A stretch of 64,000 nt of DNA from Lacrimispora xylanolytica (GTDB lineage Bacteria > Bacillota > Clostridia > Lachnospirales > Lachnospiraceae): contig NZ_CP113524.1 in assembly GCF_026723765.1 (NCBI RefSeq), forward strand, positions 3,643,001 through 3,707,000, written 5' to 3'. Every line of letters begins with the position of its first letter. Within the stretch, counting starts at the first letter, position 1. Both the position numbers and the translations under genes were made by a program. Below are positions 7,911 through 15,041 of the stretch, piece by piece. The notes beneath the pieces were generated by a model. The model ran no database searches, had not been told where the DNA came from, and saw only the letters and a list, made by a program, of their open reading frames with translations.

Positions 7911-9256
7911 GTAAGCGCCTGCTTCCCACAAGCGGAGCATCGCTTAAAGCAGCGATCCAGGTTAAACGCCACTCTGGGCAGGTATCCAAAATCTTCCAGA
8001 AGGGTAAACAACGGAAAAAAGATTGCCATTGGCGGAAGCATTACAGATACGACCCAGGCAAGACTGCGGTACATGCCATGGACCAGAAGATTGGAAATAA
8101 GTTCCGGAACGCCTGCCCATGCTGCTCCTTTTGAAAGGAGGTCTTCAAACCCAAACAAAACATTGCTAAGAAGCTGGGAGGGATAATTGGCCCCGGTAAT
8201 GGTCAGCCAAAAAATCCCAAGAAGAACCAGAAACATAATGGGAAAGCCGGTGGACTTGCTGGTAAATATAAAATCCAGCTTCCGATCTTTCCTGTTATAG
8301 GTCTGATTCTCATATATTACGACTCCGCGACATAAATATTCTGCCTTCTTAACGAATACGGAAGCCATATCATCGCTTACTTTTTCCTGGTGGATTCCTC
8401 TGGCTCTCCACTCGCTTCGGATTTTCTCTAAACACTCTGCCACTTCCCCGGATTCAGCAACAGAGCTTACATACTTTTTAACCGCCTGCATAAGATTATC
8501 AATGGAATCTAATAATCTGGCACATAGCCAGCGGATGTTTATCTTACCATCGGAAGCATTCTCCACCACAGGGGAAAGGGCTTCAATGGCATCCTCAATA
8601 TATTGAGGATAACGGATTAGTACTGGGCGTTTTTCTTTTTCCTTCGAATTTTGTATCGGTTCTTCCGGGAATGCTTCTACGTCTTCGATTGCGTCTGCAA
8701 GTTCAATTCCTTCTGCTATTTTAGATTCTTGCGGTTTCTCTGACTCCTCTGATTTGTCTGTAGTTTCCTCTATCCCTTTTTCAAGCGTCTCTTCTAATTT
8801 TACCTCGTCTATAAAGTCCACGTTTGCGTCTTCTATCTTATCTTCTTCCTCAAGGCAGCGTCTTAAACAGGTATATATCTGGTCCAGCCCCTTTTTACTT
8901 CTGGCCGCAGTTCCTGCCACAGGTACACCCAGCCGCTCTTCCAGTAAATCAAGCCGGATATCAATCCTCTTTTTCTTCGCTTCATCCATGAGATTTACAC
9001 AGACGACGGCCTTAGGCGTGGCCTCCAGAACCTGTAACACCAGATTTAAATTACGTTCCAGACAGGTTGCGTCACAGACCACCACTACCCCATCCGGATG
9101 TTCAAAACAGATAAAATCCCTTGCTACCTCCTCTTCCGTGGAGTGGGCCATGAGGGAATAGCAGCCTGGTATGTCTACCATAACATATCCCTGGCTGCCA
9201 TCACTGCAATAGCCCTGGGCATTGGCAACGGTTTTACCCGGCCAGTTGCCCGTGTG
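7905..9256 (-). pseudogene. feoB: feoB fragment B (residues about 52-501 of the restored protein)
   Basis: FeoB is the membrane transporter for ferrous iron with a cytosolic GTPase domain. This fragment begins at switch I (HTGNWPGKT, 9256 leftward) with a stop codon directly upstream, and ends with FKRCSACGKQALTM before TGA. It holds the G3 motif (VDIPG), G4 (NLMD), G5 (GTAARSKKG), a long acidic linker, the helical GDI region and the first membrane segments (FLVLLGIFWLTITG onward, LFTLLEDFGYLPR). The P-loop lies in fragment A, 5.1 kb away, and the rest of the membrane domain is in fragment C and beyond. Translation starting at the internal ATG at 9181 would give a GTPase without its P-loop, so it is non-functional as it stands. 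Excision of elements 1 and 2 restores the frame. Confidence 0.93.
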
Positions 9257-9276
9257 TTACATGTGTTAGAGGTAAA
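9248..9276. repeat. Left attachment site of element 1
   Basis: The core GCCCGTGTG (9248-9256) is followed by seven bases and the arm TGTTAGAGGTAAA (9264-9276). The arm matches the inverted arm at the right end without mismatch. Confidence 0.8.
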
Positions 9277-9549
9277 CGAGTCACGATATTAAAAATTAGA
9301 AACCGAAATTGTGATGGAAGTTTGCTTAATCTGTGTTTTTTCTGTGAATTTTTTGTGAATTCAGACACACTTTTTACATTTATCTTTTTTTAATATTTAA
9401 TTCACATTTTATTAAGAAAAAAGCAACTAATGCCCCATTGATTCTGTTATATTCTGGTGCTAAAATAACTTTTGACTTCAGAAAAATAAGATAACTGAAG
9501 GTCAGAACATATTGATGATACCAATACAGTCTTGAGGAGGAAATTTATT

Positions 9550-9891
9550 ATGAAGTTAACAACAAAGAAATTATTTTTGACAGGTGTAGCAATTTTGACA
9601 ATGGCAGCTATCTCTGCTTGTGGTAGCACCAAAACTTCAGAAACAACCGCTGCTACAAAAGCCGATATTACCACAGAAGCAGTTACAACTGAGGCTGCTA
9701 CAAAAGAAGCTGCTACAACTGAAGCTACTACAAAAGAAGCGAAAGAAAGCACTTCTGCTGCAGAGTCCAAGAAAGATGAGACCAAGAAGGAAAGCACTGC
9801 AACAAAAGAAACAAAAACAGATGAGAGCAAAGTAAAAGCAGGCTCTTCCGATGAAAAACCAGCAGCTGCAACTGAAACTAAGAAAAAATAA
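9550..9891 (+). CDS. Small Thr/Ala/Lys/Glu-rich lipoprotein
   Basis: This is a 113-aa predicted lipoprotein. Residues 1-24 form a signal peptide ending in the lipobox AISAC, so the mature protein is lipid-anchored outside the membrane. The rest is low complexity. It is built from repeated TTEA/TKEA units (EAVTTEAATKEAATTEATTKEA with small variations) and then a Lys/Glu/Ser-rich tail ending KKK, with no folded domain visible. I place the start at 9550, which has GAGGAGGAAA upstream; an ATG-less extension of six codons precedes it. About 290 AT-rich bases separate it from the element boundary, where I see promoter-like sequence but no further gene. It is probably an envelope spacer or a lineage-specific protein; function unknown. 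Confidence 0.75.
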   Translation: MKLTTKKLFLTGVAILTMAAISACGSTKTSETTAATKADITTEAVTTEAATKEAATTEATTKEAKESTSAAESKKDETKKESTATKETKTDESKVKAGSSDEKPAAATETKKK

Positions 9892-9960
9892 AATTAAAAA
9901 TACCAAAACAGTCGATGTAAAAACTCAGAACTTTTAGTTAAACAGATTTGGACAAGTTTG

Positions 9961-10008
9961 GACCTGTTGAAAAAGTGACATAAACCACTTTTATCAACAG
10001 GTCAATTT
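9961..10008 (+). terminator. Hairpin terminator after the small lipoprotein gene
   Basis: GACCTGTTGAAAAAGTG pairs with CACTTTTATCAACAGGTC, with one bulge, and is followed by AATTTT. It also lies between two convergent genes, so it may serve both strands. Confidence 0.7.
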
Positions 10009-10018
10009 TCAAAACTAT

Positions 10019-10381
10019 CTAGTCCCGCCAAAGATCAGAATAATAGGTTATCACACTTTCATCACAATAATCAGGAATGCCAGAGGTATGATTGAGTAAT
10101 TGCTCCACAGTTATCATTGAATCTATATGATTTAGGTCAAAATCAAGCAAATCACCAATGGTATCTTGAAAGCTTAATCTTCCTTCTTCAATCAGCTTAA
10201 GAATTGCTACAGCAAAAAAGACCTTACCTGCAGAGGCAGTCGCAAACTTGGTATCAAAGATATTAAACACCTTATTTGAATAATCGGAATATCCTTAAGC
10301 CTGTTCAAATATGGTACATCCCTTCTTATTAATCGAGATACAACCTTGAAAGTCTTTTAATTCATTTTTAAGATAAACCAC
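10019..10381 (-). pseudogene. Decayed beta-lactamase-family serine hydrolase (truncated copy)
   Basis: This is a degenerate copy of the intact gene at 11369-12367. Read from a GTG at 10381 it starts VVYLKNELKDFQGCISI, keeps the SxxK site (TASAGKVFF) and the NHTSGIPDY segment, and stops at SDLWRD. The equivalent of the C-terminal two thirds is missing. An in-frame TAA interrupts it at EQA-stop-GYSD, where the intact copy has Phe. The GTG overlaps the stop of the GyrI-like ORF upstream. With an internal stop and most of the domain lost, it cannot encode an active enzyme. Confidence 0.85.
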
Positions 10382-10911
10382 TATTTCTCCTTAAATTTAA
10401 TAGGAACAAAATTTTCCATCTGTGCAAATCCCTGGGCTTTTATAATTTCAGATGGTGTAATAATATGTCCCATGATATAATGCCCCGGACGTATGTCCAG
10501 TTCGAATACATCTGAGTTTTCAATATAAGAGATTGCCTCCTTGTATCTTTTTCCACTCATTTCATCATCCCCATCCACGTAGACATAGGTTAAATAATAT
10601 CCACCATCAAAAGATATCACTTCATTTCCACCATCATCCATATCTTCTGTAAGTGCCCACGCCCATACCAGCCCACTCTTTTCTTCATCATAATATAAGA
10701 AATCTCTGGGCATAAAAGAATCTCTATCTGATACTTGAATTGCTGAAAAGTATGCATCAAACTTTCCTAAAATACTATCATTCGAAAAGTCGCACACGTT
10801 GTCTACGCCTGATGACGCAGCACGAAATGGGGGTAATGAGATGACTCTAAACTGGGTTTGATCTACTCCTGTTAAATATGATTCCACTCGCTTGTCCCTC
10901 CTAACCGGCAA
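10381..10911 (-). CDS. GyrI-like small-molecule-binding domain protein, probably a chimeric fragment
   Basis: This 176-aa ORF carries a GyrI-like/AraC effector-binding domain, the ligand-sensing module often found at the C-terminus of MerR and AraC regulators. Recognisable parts are FRVISLPPFRAASSGVD near the start, SGLVWAWALTE and the terminal RPGHYIMGHIITPSE. No DNA-binding domain is present. The ORF begins at a TTG in the position where the 49-aa ORF of the neighbouring copy ends, and its first 15 residues (MPVRRDKRVESYLTG) are not part of the domain. A ribosome-site-like AGGAGTAGA shared with the intact copy lies just before the domain. It therefore looks like a piece inserted between that site and the beta-lactamase start. 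It may be expressed, but it may equally be debris. Confidence 0.6.
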   Translation of the reverse strand: MPVRRDKRVESYLTGVDQTQFRVISLPPFRAASSGVDNVCDFSNDSILGKFDAYFSAIQVSDRDSFMPRDFLYYDEEKSGLVWAWALTEDMDDGGNEVISFDGGYYLTYVYVDGDDEMSGKRYKEAISYIENSDVFELDIRPGHYIMGHIITPSEIIKAQGFAQMENFVPIKFKEK

Positions 10912-11059
10912 CAGCCGGTCTCTTCCTTGTTTTCTTTGCTCCTTTTTTAAGGCTCTTTAAAGTGATCTCCACCCCTTCTTTATCCCCTATGATTTTTGCC
11001 AGAGCTTACAAAGCCTTTACCGGATCAACACAATTGTTAACATGAACCGTGTCTGCCAT
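10911..11059 (-). pseudogene. Decayed copy of the 49-aa ORF
   Basis: It is closely similar to 12409-12558. It starts MADTVHVNNCVDPVKAL, then has a stop where the intact copy has Glu, and a one-base deletion before the end. The homology continues upstream into the promoter region to about 11120, through the shared TTTGTACTTCTTTCC stretch on the plus strand. Confidence 0.75.
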
Positions 11060-11368
11060 AACACTGCTCCTTACTAAATTATAAGTATATACTGTAGTTT
11101 GTACTTCTTTCCTTATTCTACATTAGACAGGATATATAATTAGAAGAAAAGCAAATTAAAACATGGTATGGTGCACGAAAAAAACTAAGAATATTATATC
11201 ATATGGCCTATTTTCATACAACTATCCCTATGATAATCTCTTTAATCTTAAGTCATCTATTGCCTTTATTTACTGTTATTTTCAGCTTAACACTTGCACT
11301 ATCTGGCCCTTAGAGTTATTCAATTTAGATAAGCAAGAGCAAGTACGTTTCTATCAAAATCCTGGTGC
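11060..11368. other. AT-rich spacer between the two cassette copies
   Basis: Apart from the conserved upstream stretch of the left copy (to about 11120), I see no gene, repeat or strong hairpin here. The plus-strand ORF that crosses it and enters the beta-lactamase gene has no ribosome site or recognisable protein. Confidence 0.5.
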
Positions 11369-12367
11369 TTATATAAAATCCTGCCATTTTAGTTCTCGCT
11401 TCAGTTTCCAAACATTATTGCCAAAATTACTTACTAAAGTGATGAGCACCTCTTCCTCTCGGTCGTAACTGGATATAAAACTTACACCAGGATCACAGCC
11501 CTCAATGTAGGGTACATAATACCCTTCCATTTTCTTTAACCATATTCCATATCCATAATGCTCATTTTCAAAGTTGGTGCTTTGAAGACGAAACATTTTG
11601 TTTGTCATCTCTTCCGATAACAGCTTATATCCAAGCAGACTATTCCAAAATAATTCAATATCACCTATCGTAGTGTACGCACCACCTGCGCCTGTCCCCT
11701 TAACATCAACGCTATATATATTCGTATAGTACTCTTCCTTCACCTGATCATATAAATAGGCATTGGCGCATCCAGCCGGAAGGCGGTCAAGCTCATAATA
11801 GCCGGTGTGCTCCATATTTCCTGGTTTAAAAATGACATCTGCCAGATATGAATCAAAAGGTACTTTTGTAATGCTTTCTATAATAAGGCCTAACATTACA
11901 TAGCCGGAGTTATTATATTGAAACTTCTCTCCCCTCTCATACATCATGGGCTTATTGATAAATAAGGGCAGGAGATCCCTGGAGGTGCGTATCTTATAAT
12001 TGGGATAATCCCCCCATAGATCCGAATATTCCTCCATAATGCTTTCATCATAATAATCCGGAATTCCAGAGGTATGATTGAGCAGCTGCTCTACCGTTAC
12101 GAGAGGGTCTATGTGGTTTAACTCAAAATCAAGTAATTCTCCCATGGTATCCTCAAAATTCAGCCTTCCCTCTTCTATGAGTTTAAGAATTCCAACGGCA
12201 ACAAAAACCTTTCCTGCGGAAGCTGTTCCAAATCTGGTATCTAAGGTATTTGAAATCTGATTGGAAAGATCCGAATATCCAAACGCCTGCTCAAATACCG
12301 TGCCGCCCTTTCGTTTGATAGAGATACAGCCTTGAAAATCTTTTAGTGTTTCTTTCCATTGATTCAT
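11369..12367 (-). CDS. Beta-lactamase-family (class C-like) serine hydrolase
   Basis: This 332-aa protein is of the serine beta-lactamase-like/penicillin-binding superfamily (Pfam Beta-lactamase). The nucleophile motif is S50-A-G-K53 and the second motif is YNN (QYNNSGYVMLG, about residue 150). NHTSGIPDYYD around residue 115 is typical of the esterase/D-aminopeptidase-like branch. No signal peptide is present, so it is probably cytoplasmic and not a resistance beta-lactamase. The ATG at 12367 has AGGAGTAGAC directly upstream. It is 41 bases downstream of the 49-aa ORF and cargo of element 1. A decayed duplicate lies at 10019-10381. The substrate cannot be read from the sequence. Confidence 0.85.
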   Translation of the reverse strand: MNQWKETLKDFQGCISIKRKGGTVFEQAFGYSDLSNQISNTLDTRFGTASAGKVFVAVGILKLIEEGRLNFEDTMGELLDFELNHIDPLVTVEQLLNHTSGIPDYYDESIMEEYSDLWGDYPNYKIRTSRDLLPLFINKPMMYERGEKFQYNNSGYVMLGLIIESITKVPFDSYLADVIFKPGNMEHTGYYELDRLPAGCANAYLYDQVKEEYYTNIYSVDVKGTGAGGAYTTIGDIELFWNSLLGYKLLSEEMTNKMFRLQSTNFENEHYGYGIWLKKMEGYYVPYIEGCDPGVSFISSYDREEEVLITLVSNFGNNVWKLKRELKWQDFI

Positions 12368-12408
12368 GTCTACTCCTATCAGCCTTAGCTTGTCTTATGC
12401 TACCGGCA

Positions 12409-12558
12409 TCAGCCGGTTTCTCCTTCGTTTTCTTCTTCTCGTTTCTTTAAGCTTTTTAAAGTAATTTCAACCCCTTCTTTTTCCCCTATGATCTTTGCCA
12501 GAGCCTCAAAAGCCTTTACCGGATCTACAGAATTCACTGCATGAACTGTATCCGCCAT
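12409..12558 (-). CDS. 49-aa ORF of the recombinase-associated type (intact copy)
   Basis: A small protein starts MADTVHAVNSVDPVKAFEAL and ends EEENEGETG, with a GGGGCG ribosome site. It is highly charged and likely helical. Its TGA overlaps an ATG (TGATG) that begins a four-codon reading frame, MPVA-stop. In many clostridial serine-recombinase operons a small ORF is coupled in this way to a recombinase beginning MPVR. The GyrI-like ORF of the decayed copy indeed starts MPVRRDK. I therefore read it as a leftover from a recombinase operon whose recombinase was replaced by a beta-lactamase-family gene. Whether it acts with the recombinase at 12937 is unknown. Confidence 0.65.
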   Translation of the reverse strand: MADTVHAVNSVDPVKAFEALAKIIGEKEGVEITLKSLKKREEENEGETG

Positions 12559-12936
12559 GATATCGCCCCTTTCTAACCCATATGTATTCCATGTGGTTTG
12601 TACTTCTTTCCTCTTCCTTATTTAAGTAGAAAATGGAATACACAAGAACGATAGGCTAAAAATATGAAATTACGATTAATCTAATGTAATCTTATCATAT
12701 CACTTTTACTTCTACAACTGCATGACTATCATAACAAATGCCAGAGGCTATCGGACCTGGAAGGACACCTGGTTCTAAATGCCATTAAAATAGCTCCGGA
12801 GTCACTGAACCATAGATTTAGATTCGCTGATACGATATTTTAATTCTCTGCCCCCCTATAAAAAGGAATCTCCATTATAGGGGTATTTGTTATTTTTATC
12901 CCCCACCTCTCGTAGACTGTACAGGGAGATGATGCG
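12559..12936. other. Intergenic region with a gene remnant ahead of the element 1 recombinase
   Basis: The left part holds the divergent promoter of the 49-aa ORF. From 12685 to 12843 the plus strand has an open frame without a start codon, including EGHLVLNAIKIAPESLNHRF and ending in TAA, which reads like the 3' end of a lost gene. A terminator hairpin follows nine bases later. I do not recognise the protein. The recombinase ribosome site (GGGAGATGATGCG) lies at the right edge. Confidence 0.35.
12853..12897 (+). terminator. Rho-independent terminator upstream of the element 1 recombinase
   Basis: CCCCTATAA (12853-12861) pairs with TTATAGGGG (12875-12883), followed by TATTTGTTATTTTT. It sits about 40 bases before the recombinase start. 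It may be the old terminator of the gene remnant just upstream, and would limit read-through into the recombinase. Confidence 0.7.
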
Positions 12937-14334
12937 ATGAAAAAAACTTCAGAACCAGAGCGGCCAATTCGCGTAGCAGTTTATATCCGGGTATCCTCTG
13001 AAGAACAGGCCGAGCGGGGAGATTCCATCAGAGACCAGAAGGAACGGGGAATCCGGTATATTAAGGAACACACCAATATGGTCTTACAGGATATTTATCT
13101 GGACGATGGTGTATCCGGTCAGAAAATTGACCGGGACGATTTTACACGTTTGATGAACCGTGTAAAAGAAGGACAAATTGACTTAATCATATTTACAAAG
13201 CTGGATCGTTGGTTTCGTAGCCTTCGCCATTATTTAAACACCCAGGCAGTCCTGGAAAAATATAACGCAGCATGGACTGCTATCGACCAGCCATACTTTG
13301 ATACTTCCACCCCTTACGGCAGAGCCTTTGTGGCCCAATCCATGACCTGGGCCGAGCTGGAAGCTCAAAACGGCGGAATTCGTGTTTCGGATGTATTTAA
13401 GACTAAGGTAGAGCACGGAGAAGTGATTACAGGAAAAGTCCCAAGAGGATACCAGATCATGAATAAACGTATGATACTTTCTGAGGAGGCCCCTGCTATT
13501 TATGATGGAATCATGCATTTTTTAAAACACCACTCCATGAACCAGTCGGTCCAATATTTAAAGGACAAATATGGAATCTGCATGACGCCCCAAAACTTCC
13601 GCCAGTCTCTTCTTCGAAACGAGAAATTGACAGGGCGTTACCGCGGCAATGAAACTTACTGTCCCCGCCTCCTATCCGATGAGGATTTCAATAAAATCCA
13701 ACATATTTTAGACCAGAACCATAACATTAAGTCCAGTCAGAAATACCCCTATCTATTTTCCGGCCTTGTAATATGCAGGGAATGTGAAAGCAAAATGGGC
13801 GGCTGCCAGATTAATGTTCTTTCCAAACGAAAAGACGGAACAACCATTCGATATAAATATCCTGCATATGAATGCAAGCAGTCTCATACAAAAAAAGCAT
13901 GCTTAAATCATGGAGAAATTAGGGAAACACGATTGGAAGAATACTTATTAAATTATGTTCGGACAGAATTTAATTCCTACATTGCCAGTTTTCAGGCCAA
14001 GGAAAAACAGACCGCTGATCATAGAATGGAAAAAAAACAGATATGCAAGAAACTGGAGAGACTGAAAGATCTTTACCTAAATGAAGCAATCACCCTGGAG
14101 GAATTTAAAAAGGAAAAGGCCAGACTGGAAGAATACCTATCCTCTCTAACCAGCCCTCCTCCCACAACGCAAGACCTTGAATCATTAAAAAGCATTCTAA
14201 GTGCAGGCTTTGAGACCATGTACTCAAAGCTGAATCACGAACAGAAGCGGCGCTTTTGGCGCTCTATTATAAAGGAAATTAAAATCAGTAAAAGCTCTTT
14301 GCGTCACAGGGAGTATACCGTTGTTTTCTTATAA
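12937..14334 (+). CDS. Large serine recombinase of element 1
   Basis: This 465-aa site-specific recombinase would integrate and excise element 1. The catalytic resolvase domain covers about residues 10-160, with Y16-x-R18-x-S20 at its start and KLDRWFRSL in the core. The Recombinase domain follows (GKVPRGYQIMNKRM and LTGRYRGNE). A zinc ribbon has CRECESKMGG and CKQSHTKKAC at about 280-325. The C-terminal third is a Lys/Glu-rich coiled coil. It is shorter than, and clearly different from, the element 2 enzyme (527 aa), so the two elements are not copies of each other. It starts at an ATG with GGGAGATGATGCG upstream. It reads toward the right end of the element and stops 57 bases before the core repeat. 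All catalytic motifs are intact. Confidence 0.95.
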   Translation: MKKTSEPERPIRVAVYIRVSSEEQAERGDSIRDQKERGIRYIKEHTNMVLQDIYLDDGVSGQKIDRDDFTRLMNRVKEGQIDLIIFTKLDRWFRSLRHYLNTQAVLEKYNAAWTAIDQPYFDTSTPYGRAFVAQSMTWAELEAQNGGIRVSDVFKTKVEHGEVITGKVPRGYQIMNKRMILSEEAPAIYDGIMHFLKHHSMNQSVQYLKDKYGICMTPQNFRQSLLRNEKLTGRYRGNETYCPRLLSDEDFNKIQHILDQNHNIKSSQKYPYLFSGLVICRECESKMGGCQINVLSKRKDGTTIRYKYPAYECKQSHTKKACLNHGEIRETRLEEYLLNYVRTEFNSYIASFQAKEKQTADHRMEKKQICKKLERLKDLYLNEAITLEEFKKEKARLEEYLSSLTSPPPTTQDLESLKSILSAGFETMYSKLNHEQKRRFWRSIIKEIKISKSSLRHREYTVVFL

Positions 14335-14372
14335 AAATCAGTTGGGATCAGCCTTTTTCGTTGCAATATTAT

Positions 14373-14400
14373 TTTACCTCTAACAACACCAGCCCGTGTG
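14373..14400. repeat. Right attachment site of element 1
   Basis: The arm TTTACCTCTAACA (14373-14385), six spacer bases and the core GCCCGTGTG (14392-14400) join directly to feoB codons for MNQ. The arm is the exact inverse of 9264-9276. Confidence 0.8.
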
Positions 14401-14553
14401 CTGGTTCATCCCCGTAAGCTGATTAAACACCGTACTCTTCCCTACGTTGGGATTTCCAGCCAGTGCAATTACCTTATCACTATCCTTACGTTTCTTAATT
14501 TCAAGCCCCAGATCCACAGATTTGATACCAACAGAGTCTCTGCTTAATCCCAT
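14392..14553 (-). pseudogene. feoB: feoB fragment A (residues 1-54, with the P-loop)
   Basis: This is the true start of feoB. The ATG at 14553 has AGGAGG seven bases upstream and overlaps the feoA stop by ten bases, so it is translationally coupled to feoA. It encodes [16 protein letters not shown] and onward to the P-loop GNPNVGKS (residues 33-40), then [10 protein letters not shown]. After the element 1 junction the frame gives only WCC and a TAG stop. The present transcript would therefore make a roughly 57-aa peptide with half a GTPase fold. Joined at the direct repeat to fragment B it continues as NWPGKTVANAQGY, a perfect FeoB switch I. No other start for feoB is plausible. Confidence 0.93.
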
Positions 14554-14858
14554 GCATCTTCCTCCTGGGTGACCGCCGCTGCCGCCACTTCTTCTTCAAA
14601 ACGGCGTCTTCCCATATCCTCTTGTTCCAGGCGTACCAGCACCCGCCCTGCGTCTTCCCTTCGCAGGGCAATCACTGCACCTCTGATTAAGAATGCTGTA
14701 GGATCGCCCAACGGACTTTTTCCAAGGCACTCCACAACCGTGCCTTCAATCAGACCGATATCCTGCAGACGCCTTCTCATATCGTCGTAAGCAGACAGCT
14801 TAGCTATGACACCCCTTTGCCCTCTTTTTAAATCTGCCATACATGCCTTTTCCTTCAT
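14544..14858 (-). CDS. feoA: FeoA, SH3-like accessory protein of ferrous iron uptake
   Basis: This 104-aa protein of the FeoA family is a small SH3-like cytosolic partner of FeoB. The family pattern is seen in [51 protein letters not shown] and the terminal VRL region. The C-terminus is extended by an acidic/Ala-rich tail ([13 protein letters not shown]). The ATG at 14858 has GGAGG upstream. It overlaps the start of feoB by ten bases, so its normal partner is the gene interrupted by elements 1 and 2. It is divergent from a DtxR-type regulator, which probably controls it by iron. I see no unambiguous iron box in the 183-base gap. Confidence 0.92.
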   Translation of the reverse strand: MKEKACMADLKRGQRGVIAKLSAYDDMRRRLQDIGLIEGTVVECLGKSPLGDPTAFLIRGAVIALRREDAGRVLVRLEQEDMGRRRFEEEVAAAAVTQEEDAWD

Positions 14859-15041
14859 CGTTTCTTACCTCCGCACTTCTTTTTTGAAACTTCCTGCAAT
14901 GTTTCCATATCCTAACATATGCAAAGAAAGAAAAACTGGTTCCAACGATTTTACCACGGTTTTTTCATGTCCCTGGATTCATACAACTGTCCCAAGGGGA
15001 ATAGATATGAACTATGATTATATCCCAAAGGAGACACCGGC

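Larger units (their letters stand above)
10019..12620. repeat. Tandem duplication of a small-ORF/beta-lactamase cassette
   Basis: Two copies in the same orientation occupy about 10019-11120 and 11369-12620. Each has the same upstream stretch, a 49-aa-type ORF starting MADTVH, an ACCGGCTG(A/T)TGCCGG junction and a beta-lactamase-family gene starting ...LKDFQGCISI. The left copy has two stops, a frameshift, a truncation and an inserted GyrI-like ORF. The right copy is intact. Identity is clearly below 100 percent, so the duplication is not recent. Confidence 0.75.
9248..14400. mobile_element. Element 1: serine-recombinase element inserted in feoB, about 5.1 kb
   Basis: The element lies between two copies of GCCCGTGTG (9248-9256 and 14392-14400). 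Joining the flanks through one copy gives the feoB codons NQHTG-NWPGKT exactly and in frame. Inside the repeats are perfect 13-bp inverted arms, TGTTAGAGGTAAA at 9264-9276 and its complement at 14373-14385. They are placed almost symmetrically (7 and 6 bases from the core), which predicts a GT crossover dinucleotide. The content is a large serine recombinase pointing outward at the right end, a small lipoprotein gene, and a duplicated cassette of small ORF plus beta-lactamase-family gene, one copy of which is decayed. No phage or conjugation genes are present. Confidence 0.88.

Noticed and set aside
8754-9161. 135-aa Ser-rich plus-strand ORF
   Set aside because: It lies antisense to feoB fragment B across the acidic linker, has no ribosome site and is a low-complexity shadow.
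9181-9181. Annotating FeoB as a complete gene starting at the ATG at 9181
   Set aside because: That start is internal, after switch I; the P-loop and true start are at 14553 beyond element 1.
9447-9906. Minus-strand and frame-shifted ORFs of 71-127 aa over the small lipoprotein
   Set aside because: They are frame shadows of the repetitive Thr/Ala/Lys codons; only the 9550-9891 frame has a ribosome site and signal peptide.
11163-11468. 101-aa plus-strand ORF running from the spacer into the beta-lactamase gene
   Set aside because: It has no ribosome site, is AT-rich noise and overlaps a well-supported gene in antisense.
9248-14400. Element 1 as a prophage or conjugative element
   Set aside because: There are no capsid, terminase, lysis, replication, relaxase or secretion genes; only a recombinase and small cargo.
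14859-15041. DtxR-type iron box in the feoA/regulator gap
   Set aside because: I looked for a TTAGG-type palindrome and found only weak partial matches, so I do not report one.
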